From Citrobacter sp. wls619 (GTDB taxonomy: Bacteria; Pseudomonadota; Gammaproteobacteria; Enterobacterales; Enterobacteriaceae), in contig NZ_SZXJ01000045.1 of the NCBI RefSeq assembly GCF_005281345.1, positions 1-64,000 of the forward strand: a DNA stretch of 64,000 nucleotides. The letters run 5' to 3'. Numbering within the stretch: the first letter of the stretch is position 1; every line of letters begins with the position of its first letter. Below the pieces are notes generated by a model that saw only the letters and a program-made list of their open reading frames with translations, was not told the origin of the DNA and ran no database searches. Below, one piece after another: positions 43,010 to 53,142 of the stretch. The position numbers and the translations under genes were made by a program.

Positions 43010-45622
43010 ATGACACAACAGCCACAAGCCAAATACCGTCACGACTATCGTGCACCGGATTACCAGATTACTGATATTGACTTGACCTTTGACCTGGATG
43101 CTGAAAAAACCGTGGTCACCGCAGTGAGCCAGGCTGTCCGTCATGGTGCGTCTGATGCTCCCCTTCGTCTGAATGGTGAAGATCTGACCCTGGTGTCAAT
43201 CCACGTGAACGATGAACCGTGGACAGAGTATAAAGAAGAAGAGGGTGCTCTGGTCATCAGCCACCTGCCGGAACGTTTTACGCTGCGTATCGTTAATGAA
43301 ATCAGCCCAGCGGCTAACACCGCACTGGAAGGGCTGTATCAGTCCGGCGATGCGCTCTGTACGCAGTGCGAAGCGGAAGGGTTTCGCCATATTACCTGGT
43401 ATCTCGACAGGCCGGACGTGCTGGCGCGTTTTACCACCAAAATTATTGCCGATAAAACCCGGTATCCGTTCCTGCTTTCCAACGGTAACCGTGTTGCGCA
43501 GGGCGAACTGGAAAACGGTCGCCACTGGGTGCAGTGGCAGGATCCATTCCCGAAACCGTGCTATCTGTTCGCGTTGGTCGCCGGTGATTTCGACGTGCTG
43601 AGCGATACCTTTACGACCCGCTCCGGGCGTGAAGTTGCGCTGGAATTATATGTAGACCGCGGCAACCTGGACCGTGCGCCATGGGCGATGACGTCGCTGA
43701 AAAATTCCATGAAATGGGATGAAGAGCGTTTTGGTCTGGAGTATGACCTCGATATCTACATGATCGTCGCCGTGGACTTCTTTAATATGGGGGCGATGGA
43801 GAATAAAGGTCTGAACATCTTTAACTCCAAATACGTGCTGGCGCGTACCGATACAGCCACCGACAAAGACTATCTCGATATTGAGCGCGTTATCGGCCAC
43901 GAATATTTTCATAACTGGACCGGCAACCGCGTCACCTGCCGTGACTGGTTCCAGTTAAGCCTGAAAGAAGGGTTAACCGTATTCCGCGATCAGGAATTTA
44001 GCTCCGATCTTGGCTCTCGCGCGGTAAACCGTATTAGCAACGTGCGTACCATGCGCGGCTTGCAGTTTGCTGAAGACGCCAGCCCGATGGCGCATCCAAT
44101 TCGCCCGGATATGGTCATTGAAATGAACAACTTCTACACCCTGACCGTGTACGAAAAGGGCGCTGAAGTGATTCGTATGATCCACACCCTGCTGGGGGAG
44201 GCGAATTTCCAGAAGGGAATGCAGCTTTACTTTGAACGTCACGATGGTAGCGCCGCGACCTGTGATGATTTCGTGCAGGCGATGGAAGATGCGTCGAACG
44301 TTGACCTTTCACATTTCCGCCGCTGGTACAGCCAGTCCGGTACGCCGATTCTGACCGTGCGAGATGACTACAATCCAGCGACGGAACAGTACACGCTGAC
44401 TATCAGCCAGCGTACGCCAGCCACGCCGGATCAGGCTGAAAAGCAGCCCTTGCATATTCCTTTTGCTCTTGAGTTGTATGACAACGAAGGCAAAGTGATC
44501 CCGCTACAAAAAGGCGGTCACCCGGTGAATTCCGTGCTCAACGTGACCCAGGCAGAGCAGACGTTTGTTTTTGATAACGTTTATTTCCAGCCGGTTCCGG
44601 CACTGCTGTGTGAGTTCTCTGCGCCGGTGAAACTGGAATATAAATGGAGCGACCAGCAACTGACTTTCCTGATGCGTCATGCCCGCAATGATTTCTCTCG
44701 TTGGGATGCGGCTCAGAGCCTGTTGGCGACCTATATTAAGCTGAATGTTGCCCGACATCAGCAGGGGCAGCCGCTGTCACTGCCGGTACACGTTGCTGAC
44801 GCATTCCGGGCGATTCTGCTCGATGAGAAAATCGATCCGGCACTGGCGGCAGAGATCCTGACGCTGCCTTCCGTCAACGAGATTGCTGAGCTGTTTGAGA
44901 TTATCGATCCCGTGGCGATCGCCGAGGTTCGTGAAGCGTTAACCCGCACGCTGGCGGCTGAACTGGCAGATGAGTTGCTGGCGATTTATAACGCCAATCA
45001 TCTCGATGAGTATCGCGTTGAGCATGCTGATATTGGCAAACGTACGCTGCGCAATGCCTGCCTGCGCTTCCTGGCGTTTGGGGAAACCCAACTGGCTGAC
45101 GCCCTGGTGAGCAAGCAGTACCGTGAAGCGAACAATATGACCGATGCGCTGGCAGCGCTGTCAGCGGCGGTCGCCGCACAGTTGCCGTGTCGTGACGCGC
45201 TGATGCAGGAATACGACGACAAATGGCATCACGACGGTCTGGTGATGGATAAATGGTTTATCCTGCAATCTACCAGCCCGGCTGATAACGTGTTGGAAAC
45301 GGTACGCGGCCTGTTGAAGCATCGCTCCTTCAGTATGAGCAACCCGAACCGCATTCGTTCGCTGATTGGTGCCTTTGCGGGTAGCAACCCGGCGGCATTC
45401 CATGCGGAAGATGGTAGTGGCTATCAGTTCCTGGTTGACATGTTGACCGAGCTGAACAGCCGAAATCCTCAGGTGGCATCTCGTTTGATTGAGCCGCTGA
45501 TTCGCCTGAAACGTTATGATGCAAAACGTCAGGCGAAGATGCGGGCAGCGTTGGAACAGTTGAAAGGTCTGGAAAATCTCTCCGGCGATCTGTTCGAGAA
45601 AATTACCAAAGCATTAGCCTGA
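43010..45622 (+). CDS. pepN: Aminopeptidase N
   Basis: An 870-residue M1 zinc aminopeptidase, full length. The substrate motif GAMEN is at 261-265 and the zinc motif HEYFHNW at 297-303, with the third ligand Glu about 19 residues later. Its four domains end in a C-terminal helical array. It trims peptides in the cytoplasm during protein turnover. A BIME separates it from the convergent ssu operon. Confidence 0.99.
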   Translation: MTQQPQAKYRHDYRAPDYQITDIDLTFDLDAEKTVVTAVSQAVRHGASDAPLRLNGEDLTLVSIHVNDEPWTEYKEEEGALVISHLPERFTLRIVNEISPAANTALEGLYQSGDALCTQCEAEGFRHITWYLDRPDVLARFTTKIIADKTRYPFLLSNGNRVAQGELENGRHWVQWQDPFPKPCYLFALVAGDFDVLSDTFTTRSGREVALELYVDRGNLDRAPWAMTSLKNSMKWDEERFGLEYDLDIYMIVAVDFFNMGAMENKGLNIFNSKYVLARTDTATDKDYLDIERVIGHEYFHNWTGNRVTCRDWFQLSLKEGLTVFRDQEFSSDLGSRAVNRISNVRTMRGLQFAEDASPMAHPIRPDMVIEMNNFYTLTVYEKGAEVIRMIHTLLGEANFQKGMQLYFERHDGSAATCDDFVQAMEDASNVDLSHFRRWYSQSGTPILTVRDDYNPATEQYTLTISQRTPATPDQAEKQPLHIPFALELYDNEGKVIPLQKGGHPVNSVLNVTQAEQTFVFDNVYFQPVPALLCEFSAPVKLEYKWSDQQLTFLMRHARNDFSRWDAAQSLLATYIKLNVARHQQGQPLSLPVHVADAFRAILLDEKIDPALAAEILTLPSVNEIAELFEIIDPVAIAEVREALTRTLAAELADELLAIYNANHLDEYRVEHADIGKRTLRNACLRFLAFGETQLADALVSKQYREANNMTDALAALSAAVAAQLPCRDALMQEYDDKWHHDGLVMDKWFILQSTSPADNVLETVRGLLKHRSFSMSNPNRIRSLIGAFAGSNPAAFHAEDGSGYQFLVDMLTELNSRNPQVASRLIEPLIRLKRYDAKRQAKMRAALEQLKGLENLSGDLFEKITKALA

Positions 45623-45641
45623 GACGTTGACCTGTAGTTTT

Positions 45642-45713
45642 GTAGGCCGGATAAGGCGATAACGCCGTCATCCGGCAAAATGCCCGGTGGCGCTCATGCT
45701 TACCGGGCCTACA
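45642..45713. repeat. BIME (two inverted REPs) between pepN and ssuB
   Basis: GTAGGCCGGATAAGGCG with GCCGTCATCCGGCA (45642-45677) and TGCCCGGTGGCGCT with TACCGGGCCTACAA (45681-45713) are two REP units in opposite orientation. They occupy the 104-bp gap between convergent pepN and ssuB and are the only visible 3'-end signal for either. Confidence 0.92.
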
Positions 45714-45726
45714 ACGTCCTGAATGT

Positions 45727-46494
45727 TTATCCATGCAGTCGGATTGACTGTTCTGCCTCGCCACGCTGCATCACCCGATTCAACACTTCTGCTTCCAGTT
45801 CTGCCAGACGCGCCGAACCAACCCTACGCGGTCGGGCAATATCCACCGTTAAATCCAGCCCGATTTTTCCGTCCTCAATCAGCAAAACGCGATCGGCCAT
45901 TGCCACCGCTTCACTCACGTCATGGGTGACCAGCAGTACGGTAAAGCCGTGCTCTTGCCACAAAGAGACAATCAGCTCCTGCATTTCAAGGCGGGTTAAT
46001 GCATCCAGCGCGCCGAGGGGTTCATCCAGCAGAAGCAGACCGGGGCGATGAATTAATGCCCGCGCCAGGGCCACGCGCTGTTTTTGTCCGCCAGAAAGCG
46101 CTGCGGGCCACTCCTGAGCACGATTCTCCAGCCCAACTGCGGCCAGCGCATCTCGGGCCGCATTGCGCCAGTGGCCTTTCAGACCCAGGCCCACATTATC
46201 GATAACCGTCTTCCATGGCAGTAAACGCGCATCCTGAAACATCATTCGCGTATCATCCTGAATATCTGCCAACGGGGTGGTTCCGGCAAGTAATGCGCCT
46301 GAGGTGGGAGACTCCAGCCCTGCCAGCAGACGCAGTAACGTGCTTTTACCTCCGCCACTGCGGCCAACCACAGCAACAAACTGTCCGGCTGGAATATGCA
46401 AATCTAACTGAGTGAGCACCGTATTGGCGGCGTATTGTTTCGTCACGGCGCTCAGCAACAGCGGCGTGCCCTGGTTCAAGCGGGCGGTATTCAT
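45727..46494 (-). CDS. ssuB: Aliphatic sulfonate ABC transporter ATPase
   Basis: A 255-residue ABC ATPase, full length, with Walker [11 protein letters not shown] (43-52), signature LSGGQKQR and Walker [13 protein letters not shown]. It powers uptake of alkanesulfonates via SsuC. The true start is ATG 46494 (MNTARLNQG), overlapping the ssuC stop by four bases; the 72-residue upstream extension in the same frame is ssuC read out of frame. Confidence 0.97.
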   Translation of the reverse strand: MNTARLNQGTPLLLSAVTKQYAANTVLTQLDLHIPAGQFVAVVGRSGGGKSTLLRLLAGLESPTSGALLAGTTPLADIQDDTRMMFQDARLLPWKTVIDNVGLGLKGHWRNAARDALAAVGLENRAQEWPAALSGGQKQRVALARALIHRPGLLLLDEPLGALDALTRLEMQELIVSLWQEHGFTVLLVTHDVSEAVAMADRVLLIEDGKIGLDLTVDIARPRRVGSARLAELEAEVLNRVMQRGEAEQSIRLHG

Positions 46495-47282
46495 ACGGTA
46501 GCCTCCTTCACATGGTAAGCCGGGTTCCAGCGCAGCCAGACCTGCTCCAGCAATTGGGCGCTGACGTCGGCAAGTTTGCCGAGCAGGGCGTAGAGAATAA
46601 TGGCCACCACAACCACATCGGTTTGCAGAAATTCGCGGGCGTTCATCGCCAGATAGCCAATACCGGCATTGGCTGAAATGGTTTCCGCCACAATCAGCGT
46701 CAGCCACATCAGTCCGAGAGCAAAACGCACCCCAACCATAATCGAGGGCAGGGCACCGGGGAGGATCACATGTATAAACAGTGAAAAACCAGATAACCCA
46801 TAGCTGCGCGCCATCTCAACCAACCCGCGGTCGATATTACGTATCCCGTGGCAGGTGTTGATGTAAATCGGGAACAGCGTGCCCAACGCAACGAGAAAGA
46901 TCTTGGCGGATTCATCAATGCCGAACCACAGAATCACCAGCGGGATCAGCGCCAGATGCGGTACGTTACGCAGCATCTGCACCGACGTATCCAGCAGGCG
47001 TTCTCCCCAACGTGAAAGGCCGCTAATCAGTCCCAGCGTCAGGCCAATCGATCCACCAATAGAGAATCCGATCAACGCGCGCCAGGAACTGATGGCCAGA
47101 TGCTGCCAAAGCTCGCCGCTGGCGGAAAGCGTCCAGAAGGCTTCAATAACACCCTCCGGGGAGGGCAGGATACGGGTGGAGAGCCAGCCCATTGTGGATG
47201 CGAACTGCCAGACCACCACCAGACCCAGCGGTAAAAACCAGGGCGCGAGGCGCAATAACCACCTGTTTTTCGGTGTTGCCAT
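46491..47282 (-). CDS. ssuC: Aliphatic sulfonate ABC transporter permease
   Basis: A 263-residue inner-membrane permease of the BPD family, full length, with about six helices and the EAA-type loop (in the segment [18 protein letters not shown]). It carries the substrate delivered by SsuA. It begins 11 bases after ssuD and overlaps ssuB by four bases. Confidence 0.97.
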   Translation of the reverse strand: MATPKNRWLLRLAPWFLPLGLVVVWQFASTMGWLSTRILPSPEGVIEAFWTLSASGELWQHLAISSWRALIGFSIGGSIGLTLGLISGLSRWGERLLDTSVQMLRNVPHLALIPLVILWFGIDESAKIFLVALGTLFPIYINTCHGIRNIDRGLVEMARSYGLSGFSLFIHVILPGALPSIMVGVRFALGLMWLTLIVAETISANAGIGYLAMNAREFLQTDVVVVAIILYALLGKLADVSAQLLEQVWLRWNPAYHVKEATV

Positions 47283-47293
47283 TAGCCAGCTCC

Positions 47294-48439
47294 TTAGCTT
47301 TGTGCAGCTTTACGCGGGATAAATTCGTTCGCCACCGCTTCGCCTTGCTGATGCAGGTGCTGCGGCTGTGGAATTTCGGGTATCGCGACATCCAGATGTG
47401 GGAACAGCAGCTCGCCGACCTTGTATGCCTCTTCCAGATGTGGGTATCCGGACAACACAAAGCTGTCGATTCCCAGCGCGGCATACTCGTTAATACGCGC
47501 CGCGACCGTAGGCCCATCTCCGACCAGTGCGGTACCTGCGCCACCGCGCACCAGTCCGACGCCTGCCCACAGGTTCGGGCTGATTTCCAGTTTGTCACGT
47601 TTACCGTTGTGCAGTGCCGCCATTCGCTGCTGACCAATCGAGTCCGTTCTTGAGAAAGCGGCCTGGGCTTTGGCAATGGTGTCGTCATCCAGATGGGCTA
47701 TCAGGCGATCCGCTGCCTGCCACGCCTCTTGTGTTGTTTCCCGCACGATCACATGTAGACGAATACCAAAGCGGATCTTGCGACCGAGCGCCGCCGCTTT
47801 GGCCCGCACCTGTTCAATTTTCTCTTTCACTTGTTCAGGCGGCTCGCCCCAGGTCAGATAGAGATCAACCTGCTCGGCAGCTAGATCTTGTGCGACATCA
47901 GACGATCCGCCGAAATAAAGCGGTGGTCGGGGTTGTTGTACGGGAGGGAAAAACAGTTTCGCGCCGCGGACGTGAATATGTTTGCCGTTGAAATCCACGG
48001 TTTCACCTTGCAGTAGGCGCCGCCAGACCTGAGTAAATTCCGCAGAGGCTTCATAGCGCTCGGTGTGATCGAGAAATACGCCGTCACCCGCCAGTTCCTG
48101 TGGATCGCTACCGGTCACCAGGTTAAATAACGCCCGACCGTTAGAGAGTCTGTCGAGCGTGGCGGCCTGGCGTGCGGCAACCGTCGGCGAGGTGACGCTT
48201 GGACGTAGCGCGACCAGAAACTTTAATCGCTGGGTGACCGGGATCATCGAGGCAGCAACCAGCCAGGCATCTTCGCAGGAGCGACCGGTTGGGATGAGAA
48301 CGCCGGTAAATCCCAGACGATCGGCCGTTTGCGCGATTTGTTGCAGATAGCCGTGATCGACCGGGCGTGAACCTTCCTCCGTCCCCAGATAATGACCGTC
48401 GCCGTGGGTGGGTAAAAACCAGAACATGTTCAGACTCAT
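47294..48439 (-). CDS. ssuD: FMNH2-dependent alkanesulfonate monooxygenase
   Basis: A 381-residue member of the bacterial luciferase family (TIM barrel), full length. It uses FMNH2 supplied by SsuE to cleave C1-C10 alkanesulfonates to aldehyde and sulfite under sulfate starvation. GGAGAAAAATT precedes the ATG, which overlaps the ssuA stop by four bases. Confidence 0.98.
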   Translation of the reverse strand: MSLNMFWFLPTHGDGHYLGTEEGSRPVDHGYLQQIAQTADRLGFTGVLIPTGRSCEDAWLVAASMIPVTQRLKFLVALRPSVTSPTVAARQAATLDRLSNGRALFNLVTGSDPQELAGDGVFLDHTERYEASAEFTQVWRRLLQGETVDFNGKHIHVRGAKLFFPPVQQPRPPLYFGGSSDVAQDLAAEQVDLYLTWGEPPEQVKEKIEQVRAKAAALGRKIRFGIRLHVIVRETTQEAWQAADRLIAHLDDDTIAKAQAAFSRTDSIGQQRMAALHNGKRDKLEISPNLWAGVGLVRGGAGTALVGDGPTVAARINEYAALGIDSFVLSGYPHLEEAYKVGELLFPHLDVAIPEIPQPQHLHQQGEAVANEFIPRKAAQS

Positions 48440-49410
48440 AATTTTTCTCCAGCCTGCTGAGTGGGTTGCCAGATACGCTGGCGAATATCGATTTTTTTCG
48501 GCAGCAACCGGTTGTCATAAAACAGATCGGCGGTTTGTTGCTGTAGCGCAGCAACAGAGGCGCTGACGGGGGTAATGGTGGTTGGCGGGCGGTGATCCAG
48601 ATAAGAGGCAATTACCGGCTCGGGCAGGCCCATGGTTTTAGCCAGCAGGGTGATGCTTGGTTGGCGCTGGCTGAGGGTTAACGCATCGGCTTGGCTAAAG
48701 GTATCCAGCACGCCAAGAACAAATGCGCCATTTTTCTCGGCATAAGGACGTGCGGCGAGATAAAACGAACCGGTCTGTTTGAGGTCTGAACCGTCTTTCA
48801 GCACGCGCACATCACCTTGCAGTAATGCGGCGGAGTAGTAGGGATCCCAGATAGCCCACGCATCAACGTTTCCTTGCTGAAAGGCCGCTCGCGCATCGGC
48901 GGGGGTCAGATACGTCGGTTGAATATCGGTAAATTTCAGCCCAGCCTGTTGCAGCGCACGGAGCAGTAAATTGTGGGCGCTGGAACCTTTCTGGAAGGCG
49001 ACTTTATGTCCTTTAAGCTGCGCGACACTCTGGATCGGGCTATTTTTCGGCACCAGAATCACTTCGGCTTGCGGTTTAGGCGGCTCGACGCCCACATAAA
49101 CGAGATCCGCCCCCGCGGCCTGGGCGAAAATTGGCGGGATATCACCCGTACTGCCGAGATCAATACTGCCGATATTGAGCGCTTCCAGCATTTGTGGCCC
49201 GGCCGGGAACTCAACCCACGAGATTTTAGTTTGCGGGTAGCGTTTCTCCAGCAACTGATGGCTTTTTGCCAACACCATGCTGACGCTCCCTTTCTGATAA
49301 CCAATGCGCAGAGCATCGGGCGCAGGTTCTGCGGCATACGCCAGCGTTGACAGTGACAGCAGCCCGGTCAGTGCCAGCCACGACGTGTGACGCTTGAGCA
49401 GATTAAGCAT
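48436..49410 (-). CDS. ssuA: Aliphatic sulfonate-binding periplasmic protein
   Basis: A 324-residue solute-binding protein with a signal peptide (residues 1 to about 26, ending LAYA) and the NMT1/taurine-type binding domain. I choose ATG 49410 ([11 protein letters not shown]), preceded by GAGGT; the ATG seven codons upstream would add a poor N-region. The N-terminus differs from K-12 SsuA (319 residues) while the mature domain matches. It overlaps the ssuE stop by eight bases. Confidence 0.95.
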   Translation of the reverse strand: MLNLLKRHTSWLALTGLLSLSTLAYAAEPAPDALRIGYQKGSVSMVLAKSHQLLEKRYPQTKISWVEFPAGPQMLEALNIGSIDLGSTGDIPPIFAQAAGADLVYVGVEPPKPQAEVILVPKNSPIQSVAQLKGHKVAFQKGSSAHNLLLRALQQAGLKFTDIQPTYLTPADARAAFQQGNVDAWAIWDPYYSAALLQGDVRVLKDGSDLKQTGSFYLAARPYAEKNGAFVLGVLDTFSQADALTLSQRQPSITLLAKTMGLPEPVIASYLDHRPPTTITPVSASVAALQQQTADLFYDNRLLPKKIDIRQRIWQPTQQAGEKL

Positions 49411-49978
49411 GGGCGGCACCTCGCAGGGCATTCAATTGAGGGCGTTGAATATCGCGACGATGCAATGCCTGCCAGAACGTCTCGAGCGCGCCATCCAGGC
49501 GCAATTGCAGGTTGGGTGTGAACTGAGGTTTATGCTGATAATCAATGACCTGCGAATCATCGGCAAACACACCGTGCAGGATCTCCTGGGCCTTTAACGC
49601 ACTCAGTACCGGTTTCAGTGCATAATCGACCGCCAGTAAGTGTGCAACGGTCCCCCCGGTTGCCAGCGGCAACACCACCTTTCCTTCCAGTGCCCGTTCG
49701 GGGAGTAGGTCGAGCAGTGTTTTCAATGCGCCCGAGTATGCGGCTTTGTAGACCGGTGTGGCGACAATCAGCCCGTCTGCATCCTGCAGTTGTTCAATAA
49801 ATGTCTTCAGCGCCGGACTATCAAAACGGGCATAGATCAGATCTTCCGGGGCAAAATTGTGCAGGTTCCAGTGAAAGACTTCGACATCCTGACCGTTCAG
49901 TTTTTCTCGGGCATATTCCAGTAACGCGCTGGAGCGAGAGGGAAAGCGTGGGCTTCCCGCCAGAGTGATGACGCGCAT
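49403..49978 (-). CDS. ssuE: NAD(P)H-dependent FMN reductase SsuE
   Basis: A 191-residue flavodoxin-like reductase, full length, with the flavin-binding start [17 protein letters not shown]. It supplies FMNH2 to SsuD. It is the first gene of ssuEADCB. In E. coli the operon needs Cbl and is repressed by sulfate through CysB; candidate sites would lie in 49979-50100, which is AT-rich, but I could not identify a specific box. It is divergent from pyrD; the K-12 elf fimbrial genes that lie here are absent. Confidence 0.97.
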   Translation of the reverse strand: MRVITLAGSPRFPSRSSALLEYAREKLNGQDVEVFHWNLHNFAPEDLIYARFDSPALKTFIEQLQDADGLIVATPVYKAAYSGALKTLLDLLPERALEGKVVLPLATGGTVAHLLAVDYALKPVLSALKAQEILHGVFADDSQVIDYQHKPQFTPNLQLRLDGALETFWQALHRRDIQRPQLNALRGAAHA

Positions 49979-50120
49979 AATTTCAATCTCCCCTTATAAC
50001 CAATTGTTTGCTTTTAATTAACATTGATAACAATTTGTGCAGTCTGGCAGAGGGGCTTTGTTTATCGAAATGATTTATACGGGATAGAAAAGTTGGAAAT
50101 TGAATAAAAAGGCAGGGGCG

Positions 50121-50136
50121 AGGAAAACGATTGCTA
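50121..50136. promoter_or_regulatory. PurR operator upstream of pyrD
   Basis: AGGAAAACGATTGCTA matches the PurR pattern ANGCAANCGNTTNCNT at eight of ten specified bases, about 60 bp before the pyrD start of transcription. E. coli pyrD is a known PurR target, so this links pyrimidine to purine status. Confidence 0.72.
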
Positions 50137-50177
50137 TTTATTGCCGCAGGTCAATTCCCTTTTTGCTCGCGATCGCA

Positions 50178-50220
50178 CATAATACGCCCCCGGTTTGCAC
50201 ACCGGGAATCCAGGAGAGTT
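50178..50220 (+). promoter_or_regulatory. pyrD promoter with pyrimidine-sensing leader hairpin
   Basis: CATAAT (50178-50183) is the -10. The initiation region CGCCCCCGG begins a hairpin (CCCGG 50189-50193 with CCGGG 50202-50206, loop TTTGCACA) just before the ribosome-binding site CAGGAGAG. In E. coli pyrC/pyrD, high CTP favours starts at the C residues, giving the hairpin that blocks translation; low CTP shifts the start to a downstream G and frees it. The layout here fits that mechanism. Confidence 0.78.
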
Positions 50221-50221
50221 C

Positions 50222-51232
50222 ATGTACTACCCCTTCGTTCGTAAAGCCCTTTTTCAGCTCGATCCAGAGCGCGCCCATGAATTGACATTCCAGCAATTAC
50301 GTCGCATTACCGGCACGCCGCTCGAAGCGCTTGTCCGCCAGAAAGTACCCGCAAAACCGGTTACCTGTATGGGGCTGACGTTTAAAAATCCGCTCGGTCT
50401 TGCTGCCGGACTGGATAAAGACGGGGAGTGCATTGATGCACTTGGGGCGATGGGATTCGGCTCAATTGAAATCGGTACCGTGACGCCGCGTCCGCAGCCG
50501 GGTAACGATAAACCGCGTCTGTTCCGTCTGGTTGATGCAGAAGGTTTGATCAACCGTATGGGGTTTAATAACCTGGGCGTTGATAACCTGGTGGAGAACG
50601 TCAAAAAATCGCATTTTGACGGTATTCTGGGGATTAATATTGGTAAGAATAAAGATACTCCGGTAGAGAATGGCAAAGATGACTATCTGATTTGTATGGA
50701 AAAAGTCTATGCGTATGCCGGTTATATTGCGATTAATATCTCTTCACCGAATACTCCAGGGCTGCGTACGCTACAATACGGCGAGGCGCTGGATGATCTG
50801 CTGACGGCTATTAAAAATAAGCAAAACGATCTCCAGGCGATCCACCATAAATATGTGCCAGTGGCGGTAAAGATCGCGCCGGATCTTTCTGTGGAAGAAC
50901 TGATCCAGGTTGCTGACAGTTTGGTTCGTCATAATATTGATGGCGTTATTGCCACAAATACCACCCTTGATCGTTCTCTTGTTCAGGGAATGAAGAATTG
51001 TGACCAAATGGGTGGTTTAAGCGGCCGACCATTGCAATTAAAAAGTACAGAAATTATTCGTCAGTTGTCTCAGGAATTAAAAGGGCAGTTGCCCATTATT
51101 GGTGTTGGCGGGATCGACTCGGTGATTGCCGCACGGGAAAAAATGGCTGCCGGTGCAACCCTCGTGCAGATTTATTCGGGATTTATTTTTAAAGGTCCGC
51201 CGTTGATTAAAGAAATCGTCAGCAATATCTGA
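50222..51232 (+). CDS. pyrD: Dihydroorotate dehydrogenase (quinone), class 2
   Basis: A 336-residue FMN enzyme, full length, with an N-terminal membrane-binding helix and a TIM barrel. The class 2 catalytic serine is in [11 protein letters not shown] (about residue 175). It oxidises dihydroorotate to orotate and reduces quinone, the fourth step of pyrimidine synthesis. The start is ATG 50222 ([10 protein letters not shown]) after AGGAGAG; the longer frame from 50195 crosses the leader hairpin. Confidence 0.98.
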   Translation: MYYPFVRKALFQLDPERAHELTFQQLRRITGTPLEALVRQKVPAKPVTCMGLTFKNPLGLAAGLDKDGECIDALGAMGFGSIEIGTVTPRPQPGNDKPRLFRLVDAEGLINRMGFNNLGVDNLVENVKKSHFDGILGINIGKNKDTPVENGKDDYLICMEKVYAYAGYIAINISSPNTPGLRTLQYGEALDDLLTAIKNKQNDLQAIHHKYVPVAVKIAPDLSVEELIQVADSLVRHNIDGVIATNTTLDRSLVQGMKNCDQMGGLSGRPLQLKSTEIIRQLSQELKGQLPIIGVGGIDSVIAAREKMAAGATLVQIYSGFIFKGPPLIKEIVSNI

Positions 51233-51249
51233 TCTATGCCTTAATCCGA

Positions 51250-51285
51250 CAACCAGGGCTTTATTTCTAGCCCTGGTTGTTTTAT
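51250..51285 (+). terminator. Rho-independent terminator of pyrD
   Basis: AACCAGGGCT ... AGCCCTGGTT is a 10-bp stem followed by GTTTTAT, 18 bases after the pyrD stop. Confidence 0.92.
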
Positions 51286-51398
51286 ATTCCTTTACTGTTG
51301 CTTATTTAAACATTCTGAGCTTTTATTATTAGGGCAATAAACGAAGCGGCAAATGGATCGTGTCGTAATGGCGATGATTAAGGAAAGGAGAGAAACTG

Positions 51399-51941
51399 AT
51401 GCGAATTAAACCCGACGATAACTGGCGCTGGTATTATGATGAAGAGCACGATCGAATGATGCTCGATTTAGCCAATGGCATGTTATTCCGCTCGCGTTTT
51501 GCGCGTAAAATGCTCACGCCTGATGCATTTTCTCCGTCTGGTTTTTGTGTCGATGACGCTGCGCTTTATTTCTCCTTCGAAGAAAAATGCCGTTACCTGG
51601 ATTTAGCTAAAGAACAAAAAGCGGAACTGGTGCTAAATGCGCTGGTGGCGATTCGGTATCTTAAACCGCAAATGCCAAAAAGCTGGCACTTTGTTGCGCA
51701 CGGCGTGAACTGGTCGCCAGTGGTCGGTGATGCTGCCTGTGTTTATTTAAGCGATACTGAAGAACAGGTAAATCTGTTAGTGGTAGAGCCGGGTGAAAAT
51801 GCCGCACTGTGTTTGCTTGCACAGCCGGGCGTGGTCATTGCCGGTCGCACCATGCAACTTGGCGATGCGATTAAAATCATGAATGACAGACTGAAACCGC
51901 AGGCAATTGTCGACAGTTTCAGCCTTGAGCAGGCGGTCTAA
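51399..51941 (+). CDS. zapC: Cell division protein ZapC
   Basis: A 180-residue protein, full length, that bundles FtsZ and stabilises the Z-ring; it is degraded by ClpXP in E. coli. AAGGAGAG precedes the ATG. Its stop codon overlaps the ycbX stop codon on the other strand by four bases, with no terminator between the two genes. Confidence 0.94.
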   Translation: MRIKPDDNWRWYYDEEHDRMMLDLANGMLFRSRFARKMLTPDAFSPSGFCVDDAALYFSFEEKCRYLDLAKEQKAELVLNALVAIRYLKPQMPKSWHFVAHGVNWSPVVGDAACVYLSDTEEQVNLLVVEPGENAALCLLAQPGVVIAGRTMQLGDAIKIMNDRLKPQAIVDSFSLEQAV

Positions 51942-53044
51942 CTTTCCAGCCTGATTGCCGTTTTGGGTACACAACTGCAGCAAAGAATCGTTCCGTCATC
52001 GCCAATCGCTGATTTTTTCAGTGGGCTGACTTCGCCTTCTACCAGCCGAATCCGGCAGCAGCCGCAAATTCCCGCACGACACGAATAGGGAACACGGATC
52101 CCCTGGTTTTCCAGCTGTTCCAACAATACCTGCTGATTATTTCCGCGAAATGTTTGACCCTGCCAGTCAATCATCACGGTTGCATCGGGTTGTTGTTGCA
52201 AAGCGGTATCATCAGATTCCGCCGCGCCGTACAGTCGGGCGGGTCCGGTTGCCAGTATTTCTACTTCATCACCCACACGAATTACGCCGCTATTACGGGC
52301 GATGAGATTCTGGCCGAAATCGACATCACCGTTGTCTGGCGCTGTACGGAGGGTTTGCAGCGTCGCCAGTGGCTCGCCGGATGGATGTTTCTGGCCTTTC
52401 TCTGGGCTGACGGTAGTGAAAATACAGCGACTACAGGGTTTAGCCACGTCAAAGATAACGTCGCCGATGCGTATCACTTTCCAGGTATCTTCTTCCCAGG
52501 CGCTAGCACCTGTAACTACCAGGTTGGGGCGAAACTGTTCCATTCTGATGCTGGCCGGGCAGCGTTGCTGCAGATCGCGCAGAGAGGCCTCGTTCGTCAG
52601 GAGATAGGGAAAACCATCGGCAAAAGATAACGGCACGCCATCGTGGCGCTTTACCCGGCGCGTCAGCTGCGGGCCAACCCAACGCAACTGCACATCACGG
52701 GAAAAAAAACTGCTGATCCAGCGATTGATATCCGCTGGCGCGACCCGTGCGGTAAAATGGTTTCCCCACACTTCTGTAGGTGCATCCTGCGTGGAGAAGT
52801 CGGCAAAGCGCACTAACGCACTGCTGCCGTCTGGCGCGGTAAGGTGTAGGCCGTCATGGAATGGCGACGGGGTAAAACGGACCATTTGCGGGAACTGTCG
52901 GGCGGTGATGAACGTTCCGTCGGGTTCAGTGATCATAAAGATGCGATCAAAGGCAAGGCCGCTGATATCTGCCAGGGCGTGCGTTAGCCCAATGCCGCGC
53001 ATTGATTTAACCGGATGGATAAAAAGTCGGGTTAACGTGACCAC
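51938..53044 (-). CDS. ycbX: MOSC-domain reductase YcbX with C-terminal 2Fe-2S ferredoxin
   Basis: A 368-residue protein: N-terminal MOSC beta-barrel, MOSC domain, and a 2Fe-2S ferredoxin domain with Cys322, Cys327, Cys330 and a C-terminal Cys cluster (355-358). E. coli YcbX is a molybdenum-cofactor enzyme that reduces N-hydroxylated bases and other N-oxygenated compounds. The start is a GTG at 53044 ([11 protein letters not shown]) with GAGGGGC upstream; no suitable ATG is close, and an ATG 11 codons upstream adds a non-homologous sequence. Confidence 0.92.
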   Translation of the reverse strand: MVTLTRLFIHPVKSMRGIGLTHALADISGLAFDRIFMITEPDGTFITARQFPQMVRFTPSPFHDGLHLTAPDGSSALVRFADFSTQDAPTEVWGNHFTARVAPADINRWISSFFSRDVQLRWVGPQLTRRVKRHDGVPLSFADGFPYLLTNEASLRDLQQRCPASIRMEQFRPNLVVTGASAWEEDTWKVIRIGDVIFDVAKPCSRCIFTTVSPEKGQKHPSGEPLATLQTLRTAPDNGDVDFGQNLIARNSGVIRVGDEVEILATGPARLYGAAESDDTALQQQPDATVMIDWQGQTFRGNNQQVLLEQLENQGIRVPYSCRAGICGCCRIRLVEGEVSPLKKSAIGDDGTILCCSCVPKTAIRLES

Positions 53045-53081
53045 TGTACAGCCCCTCGAATGAAAATAAGCCTTCAACTTT

Positions 53082-53109
53082 ATGACATACAGCCCATATT
53101 AGCTATAAT
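53082..53109 (+). promoter_or_regulatory. Promoter of rlmKL
   Basis: ATGACA (53082-53087), 16 bases, TATAAT (53104-53109), then a short leader to the ATG at 53143. The 98-bp gap is shared with the divergent ycbX. Confidence 0.65.
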
Positions 53110-53142
53110 GCGCAGCAATTTTCTCGGAGTAAAAGTGACATT

